Source of the DNA: Allium sativum
Lineage: Eukaryota; Streptophyta; Magnoliopsida; Asparagales; Amaryllidaceae
Assembly (NCBI GenBank): GCA_030737875.1
Contig: CM060922.1
Coordinates: 756,783,603 to 756,847,602, forward strand
Reading direction: 5' to 3'
DNA length: 64,000 nucleotides
Below are positions 59,037 to 64,000 of the stretch, piece after piece (the stretch's first letter is position 1; every line of letters starts with the position of its first letter). The translations under genes and the position numbers were made by a program. The notes under the pieces are model-generated. The model searched no databases and was not told where the DNA came from. It saw only the letters and a program-made list of their open reading frames with translations.

Positions 59037-59526
59037 GTAGAAAACCCTAAGGTTGTAAACATGTGTTTGAGGCATGTTATATTTGGTGGATGCAAGTGGA
59101 TGTAAGTGTTTGCTAGTGGTTGCTCATGGATGCATTCACACACACATTAGGCACTAGATCGGCTCAGTCACTTTCATATTGCATATGAATGAGTGTGCAT
59201 ATTTAAATAAATGGATGTATATTGAATGTGTTATCATATGAATGTTGCATTTGAATGAATGGTTGTGCACTCATATAGAAATGATATGTATCATTAGGAT
59301 TCTTTTGCATACATAATGGACGCATGACACTATCATGCTTTGCATTAAGGAGGTCAACTGAATCAGTAGGCCGCCTGATCTTTGCATTAGATAAGGAACA
59401 TATACACACATTTTTGCATATGTTCATATAGCATTAGAAATCTTTTAAGGACAATGGATGCTTGTGGATGATGGATGAGTAGATGGATGATTGGATGGTA
59501 GGATACATTCTTCTTAACTTGAAGAA
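59037..59526 (+). other. Non-coding stretch after pol with GGATG repeats
   Basis: Holds scattered TGCAT and GAATG repeats, and a (T)GGATG(A) run near 59455-59510. No ORF on the plus strand and no accessory gene was seen. Confidence 0.55.
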
Positions 59527-59558
59527 TTCGGGGACGAAATCCTTTAAGGAGGGGAGAA
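59527..59558 (+). other. GGGA-loop hairpin and PPT
   Basis: TTCG-GGGA-CGAA (59527-59538), with one mismatch and one more outer pair, then AAGGAGGGGAGAA (59546-59558) as PPT. The stem is shorter than in the two sister elements. Confidence 0.75.
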
Positions 59559-62154
59559 TGTAACACCCCGTAATTTTAAAACATGACATAAGAGATAATT
59601 AAAGAATAATTAATTTTTAAAAGAAGAATTAGGTGAAATGGGTTATGCCATTGCGTTCGTCTCGGAATTCAACTTGAGATAGAGTTTGAGTTTGCATAAA
59701 ACGGATACCGTATGAAGAAGTTATGGACGATAGAAGTTGGGCGGAAAAATCAGAAAACAGGCCGGGATAACCGGTGCACTTGTGAAGTGCACCAGAACAA
59801 AAATGCACTGGCGCACTTGGAAAGTGCTCCCATGCCGAGGCATAATCTGCACATTTGGAGAGTTCTCTGATTACGTGCCCTTCGGGGATTGGCTGGATGG
59901 CGTGTCTTTTGAGCTGTGTGGTTCTGATGATCTCTAAGCTAATCTAAAGGCCCTAATTAACCTAATACATCTGTAAAAACACACCTAGACCTAACCTTAA
60001 TTTCATTACACTAATCCATGGCGCCTCCATGCTGCCCTAATCTAAATTAAAACTAGCCTCTCTTCTCTTCTCCAAAGCAAATCAGAATTAGAGTATACAA
60101 ATTGGAAGATAAGAAACAAATTCTACAACAACGGTTTAGCTAATCAAATTCAGAATTCAGAACCATTTTCTTCCTAAATCCAATCTCAGTGAGTCCATTG
60201 ATTATTTTTAGATTTAAATAATATAAAAGCAATTCTGACATGTTGTAAATTGGAGTTGGAAATTAAACATGATAATAAGATCTAATCTCATCAGTTCTAT
60301 CTTAGCATATATATATCAGATTCATTATTCGTATATGCCCATGTTGATATTATCATCAGTTTTATCATATCTTTATGATCAGTCCATCCTTATGCCTATT
60401 TTGTTGTTATTATTATGTATGTTCTGTATCTCTTCCCTTCCTCCTTCCCTTTTTATTTTTATAGCCAGGCTACTTTCGAGCCTAAGCCAAATCTCGTTTG
60501 GGGTAAATTGGAGTTGGAAATTAAATATATGTTGGGTTGATTGGGGCATGATTAATGTTAAATTTTGGGCATGATACGAAATTGGGGATTTTGGGTAATT
60601 GGCATAATTAACCTGAAATTGGCATAAACTGCAAAAAAATAAATTGGCTAAGATAAGCATGCCGAGACACGAGGTTAGACTCCGTTTGCGGTAGAAGTTT
60701 GCCTGGAGCCAACCGGCCTAAGCAGCAACCGCAAACGGCCAGTCTAATGTGAGAGGTCGTAGGCATAATTAAAAGATGCCTAGACACGAGGTTAAGTCTG
60801 GCTTGTGTAGAAGTATGCCCGGAACCGCCCGGCACATCCAACAGCCAAAAGCCATCGACTTAATGTGAGAGGTCTGTGCATTAGTAACTAATTAATGCTG
60901 ATCAAAGATGAATATGATACCTAAAACATGTTAGGTGGGTGGGGTTAAGTTAACCTGTGTGAGATGACAACTTAACCAATATTACATGAACAAAGTGGAT
61001 AAGGTTAAGGCAAGCTTAACTAATATTACATGAACAAAGTGGATGGGGTTAAGTCAACTGGGCGGACAGGCAACACTTAACCAATATAGGTTGGGTAAGG
61101 ATAAACCTTGGGGAAAAACCAAGTAGCGGTAGGGAACCTTTTCAGACAGTAACCTACTTAGAGGTATTGGGAACCCTTAGCAAGGCAAGTTTGGGGCACG
61201 CTTACTGGGCTGATTATAAGCGGTCAAATAAGAGTGAGGGTGTTGCAGTGCAGGTTCTGATGGGTTCGTTAAGCGTGCACAAGGTGTTCCTGGCATTGAA
61301 AGATTTAGCCACTGCACATCAGTAGGTATAAAGCTGTGCAACCACAGGTTGCCACTTAGCTGGGACCCGCACAAATATCTACAAGTTAGGGAGCCGATCG
61401 ATTAGGGGTAGTGTAGGGACATCTAGTATCTATTATGGGCAAGTAGGCTTCCAAGGATTGTATAGGGCGGATACCTCTTACTAGATGTTACGCCTGAGGG
61501 CTACCAATTGCGGGGTTGGGATCATTCCATTAAGAATTACTAGTAGGTGGTGCAGAAAATTAAATTAAGTAAAAAATCTGGGATGCGCACTAGACATTCC
61601 TTTATATTCATCCTATTATTCAGCTTTACCTTATGTTATGGTTATACTTTCCATCCTGTTTATTCTTGTCATATTGCTTTACTTATTTTCATACTAAAAG
61701 TAACTGGACTCGCTAGGCTTTATGTCTGACCTTTTTATTTTCGCCTCTTTTTCTTCCGCCCCCCCCCCTCCCCCGCCCCCAGGTTCTCAGGGAGGAAACA
61801 CTGAAAGTTGACTCGGATTTCTTTCTTCTAGAAGCACTTGGAAGTGTTGAAAGTAATGCTCAACTTTATCTCTTTTTCGTTATGGTTAATTAGAGTGGGA
61901 TTATGGTTTTACTTTTATGTGCTCTGATAATAATTTTGTACAAGACGGATATTTGTGTACTTGACTCTAGTATGTGGTTTTGATGTTGTAACCAAACATG
62001 TTTTGCTTTTCCGCTGCAATGAATAAATTTTGAATTTTCTTAAGTATCATTTTATATATCTGTGTTGTGATATTCTGTTCCATACTCTTATAATACTCCA
62101 TGAAAGTTAATGCATTCCCTTAGTGAGTGACATTAATGGACATAGGGTGTTACA
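59559..62154 (+). repeat. 3' LTR of the split gypsy element
   Basis: 2596 bp, TGTAACACCCC to GGGTGTTACA. Compared with 38135-40799 it has an indel near 60500, fewer short repeats (60940-61090), a C-run near 61760, and many point changes, so this element is clearly older than the one nested in it. Confidence 0.93.
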
Positions 62155-62159
62155 CAATC
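62155..62159. repeat. Target-site duplication CAATC (right)
   Basis: Matches 38130-38134. Confidence 0.92.
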
Positions 62160-63003
62160 AATATCAGATAAATAAGTGTACATAAACAAACTGTCCGGTT
62201 TGTAAATAAATAATTATTTTATTTTCATTTCATAATAATTTATATATTTATTTATATAAATAATTTTTATTATACAACAATATCGATACATGGCAATCAC
62301 AATCAATTTCTACATCATAATACAATCAAACAAGTCGTCCATGGTCTGTGGACGACGGGGAGCAGTTCATATATGCAGCTATAAAATAAATAACTGTACA
62401 AGAAATTATAGTGAGAAATTCTTACCATGCTTTTGGCTTCGCCTAAAATTATAGCAAACTCTAAAAATTCCCCGATCTCTTCTAGAATGTAGAGGGCGTC
62501 GTCATGAGTACAATGTCTCTTGTTTCACTGGATTTCGACCACAAACAAAAAAGATATGATTTTTATTAGAAAATCATACTTCCTAATGCTTGAAGCGTTA
62601 TAAACTATTTAAAAATTCACTGCCAAAAAGGTTCCGAACTAGGGTTTGATTTTACACTCTAATCGTTCCATGAGGTCAAGATCAGTTGGTGCCACGTCCA
62701 GGGGGCTGGATGGTCGCGCCAGAGGGTGGTGCTCCGGTTCTGATCGATGACTGTATGGGGGTGTGGCGGTGAGCTAAAGTCGCTGACTTCGAAGGGGTGT
62801 AACTCGATGGATACGAAATGAGGGGGGTGAACCGCACATTCATTTGAAGAGGAGGGTAATATCTTCAAAAACTTCAACTGGCTCGACGGATTTCGATGAG
62901 CAGATTCGCCGGAATCGGGCTAGGAAGGGTGGAAGGGGTTGCCGCCGTTGACTTCTGGAGTTACGGGGTTTTTTTATATTTTTTTTATGGAAAATTAAAT
63001 TAT
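62160..63003 (-). repeat. LTR relic, right part (split by element 38135-62154)
   Basis: Contains blocks of the long LTR family in the expected order: GTCCATGG-CTGTGGACGA (62338), GATCTCTTCTAGAATGTAGA-GGCGTCG and CAATGTCTCTTGTTTCACT (near 62475-62530), AAAAAGATATGATTTTTA, then the GC-rich leader (62640-62960). On the minus strand a TATA-like AATATAAAAAAA precedes the leader, and AGCATG|GTAAGAATTTC near 62430 is a candidate donor. The ORF 62659-62877 (minus) is leader sequence. Cut at 63003 by the next LTR. Confidence 0.65.
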
Positions 63004-63060
63004 TGTTAGCCTACTTTGTGAACTAGGCTACACAGAGAACAAATAGGGAGAAAGACACCA

Positions 63061-63341
63061 ATCGGATCGGATCGGAGAAAGATAGTGCAGGAGGAGAATA
63101 AAGATCAAGAGCGCAGAGACCACCTCAGATCGGATCGGAGAGATACAACAGTAGCCTCATTACATCGGATCGGATCGGTAAAACGTCAGCAATACCAAAG
63201 GATAGCTGGTGGCTTCAGCGGTTCGGATCGGAGGAACACCTCAGCGGCATCCGAAGAAAGCAAGCAATCCCATCGGTTCGGATCGGATGAGTACGTCAAC
63301 AGCATCAAGGGACAGCGAGTTGCATCACCGGATCGGATCGG
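63061..63341 (+). repeat. Six clusters of CGGAT repeats
   Basis: (ATCGG) runs of two to three units sit at 63061, 63127, 63164, 63219, 63273 and 63329, spaced about 37-66 bp. Between them the sequence is partly similar (CAGC, ACAGCA/TCAGCA, CATC). They lie in U3, upstream of the TATA box. Confidence 0.85.
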
Positions 63342-63793
63342 AGGTCCCGATCCGAATCCCTTTTCCTTTTGGATCTGTAGCCGTTGCTGTGCATATCCCC
63401 TGAAGACTCAGACAAGATATGACCATTTCTCCCACGATCTCCTACTTAATCAATGCGCTGTAGCCATCTTAGAGCCTCCGAATCCGACTCTCAAGGGATG
63501 GATGCCACGCAATTCCGAACCGGAGCCACTTCGAGGAGATTTTTCACCTATAACTACACGACCTAGAGGCATTTGAAAGGATCTTTTGGCAAATTCTCAG
63601 TCCATACTTCCTCCATAGCTGAATTCTACAAGCATATTCAGAGCAAAATCATCTCTTAAAGTCCATTTTTGAGAGATTTGAGTGAGTTTGTGCATTGTAA
63701 TCGTGAGGTTGAGTGAGAATCATTACTGTATTCGTATTCAAATCATCAATTAAAAGAAAACAAAGTGGACTAGGCTCGTTAACGCCGAACCAC

Positions 63794-63800
63794 TATAAAT
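63794..63800 (+). promoter_or_regulatory. TATA box of the LTR at 63004-63882
   Basis: AACCACTATAAATTGCGTG; TATAAAT at 63794-63800. Start of transcription would lie near 63825, leaving a short R-U5. Confidence 0.6.
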
Positions 63801-63885
63801 TGCGTGTTCTTTATTGCTTTTTGATTCAATTTCATTAAATTCAAATCTAGTTTGGGTGTTAGAGCCAATTTTTGGTCTAACATTT

Positions 63886-63898
63886 TGGTGCTTTCACT
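63886..63898 (+). other. Primer-binding site and start of internal region
   Basis: TGGTGCTTTCACT begins three bases after the LTR end. It differs from TGGTATCAGAGC, so this element uses another tRNA, which I do not name. 63899-64000 is leader with no ORF yet. Confidence 0.6.
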
Positions 63899-64000
63899 AA
63901 GAAACCTTCGAATTCTTAGCTTTTTCGGGATTACCATTCTACTATTTGAACCCTCAAGTTCAAAGAAGTAAATCCCTTCTCTCTGACATCTTTCAGTACT

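Larger units (their letters stand above)
38135..62154 (+). mobile_element. Ty3/gypsy element (about 10.3 kb) with a nested insertion
   Basis: 5' LTR 38135-40799, PBS 40802-40813, gag from 41006, pol to 59036, PPT 59547-59558, 3' LTR 59559-62154, target duplication CAATC. The element is split at 43431/57099 by a second gypsy element, which itself left a GATAT duplication. Without the 13.67 kb insert it is about 10.35 kb. The domain order Gag-PR-RT-RH-IN with a chromodomain-like end (VQWGDDQGDANWETED) places it in the plant chromoviruses. It has many stops and frameshifts, and the protease Asp appears to be lost. Confidence 0.93.
63004..63882 (+). repeat. 5' LTR of another retrotransposon (runs off the window)
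   Basis: 879 bp from TGTTAGCC to GGTCTAACA, with a 6-bp inverted end TGTTAG/CTAACA, followed by a primer-binding-site-like TGGTGCTTTCACT. A TATA box lies near the end. The ORF 63085-63576 inside is basic and composed partly of translated CGGAT repeats, so it is probably not a gene. The target duplication cannot be tested because the right end is outside the window. Confidence 0.7.

Noticed and set aside
63085..63576. 163-codon ORF in the right-hand LTR
   Set aside because: The frame consists partly of translated CGGAT repeats, lies in U3 upstream of the TATA box, and shows no domain.

Overview
The window is plant nuclear heterochromatin built almost entirely from nested LTR retrotransposons. 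It most likely comes from a flowering plant with a large genome; the species cannot be named from the sequence. The reasons are gypsy-type (Ty3) Gag-Pol genes with a chromodomain-like C-terminus, the plant initiator-Met primer-binding site TGGTATCAGAGC next to several LTRs, copia Gag and integrase relics, and very AT-rich LTRs of 2.6 to 5.3 kb. I saw no intact host gene, tRNA, rRNA or CRISPR array.

Layout. (1) 1-9735: the PPT and 3' LTR of a plus-strand element whose body lies left of the window, fused to the 3' part of a second, related LTR that still has its primer-binding site. (2) 10321-11169: a short minus-strand gene fragment with a candidate intron. (3) 11406-11809: a copia protease relic, split by (4) a complete minus-strand gypsy element at 11815-28095 with 5.33 kb LTRs and a perfect 5-bp target duplication (TTTCC). 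(5) 28101-33330: a copia gag relic (plus), a broken gene resembling the putative plant transposon protein family (plus), and a copia protease-integrase relic (minus). (6) 33345-38129 and 62160-63003: LTR-like pieces in minus orientation. (7) A gypsy element at 38135-62154 (target duplication CAATC, LTRs about 2.6 kb), whose RNase H region is split by (8) another gypsy element at 43432-57098 (target duplication GATAT, LTRs about 4.09 kb). (9) 63004-64000: the 5' LTR, primer-binding site and start of a further element that runs off the right edge.

Insertion order follows from the nesting. The copia relic predates element 11815-28095. The LTR relic at 37735/62160 predates element 38135-62154, which predates element 43432-57098. 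All three complete gypsy elements are dead: their single-frame Gag-Pol genes carry several stops and frameshifts.

The most interesting signals are not the genes. Four related but diverged LTRs carry the same run of three hairpins about 0.4 kb before the LTR 3' end. Stem changes are compensated, which suggests a selected RNA structure. All three complete elements also have a GGGA-tetraloop hairpin just before the PPT, and a good splice acceptor directly before the gag ATG that matches splice donors inside the LTR. The element at 43432-57098 carries an extra acidic reading frame after pol, preceded by an intron-like segment whose donor follows the pol stop codon directly. Percent identities and folding energies were not computed.
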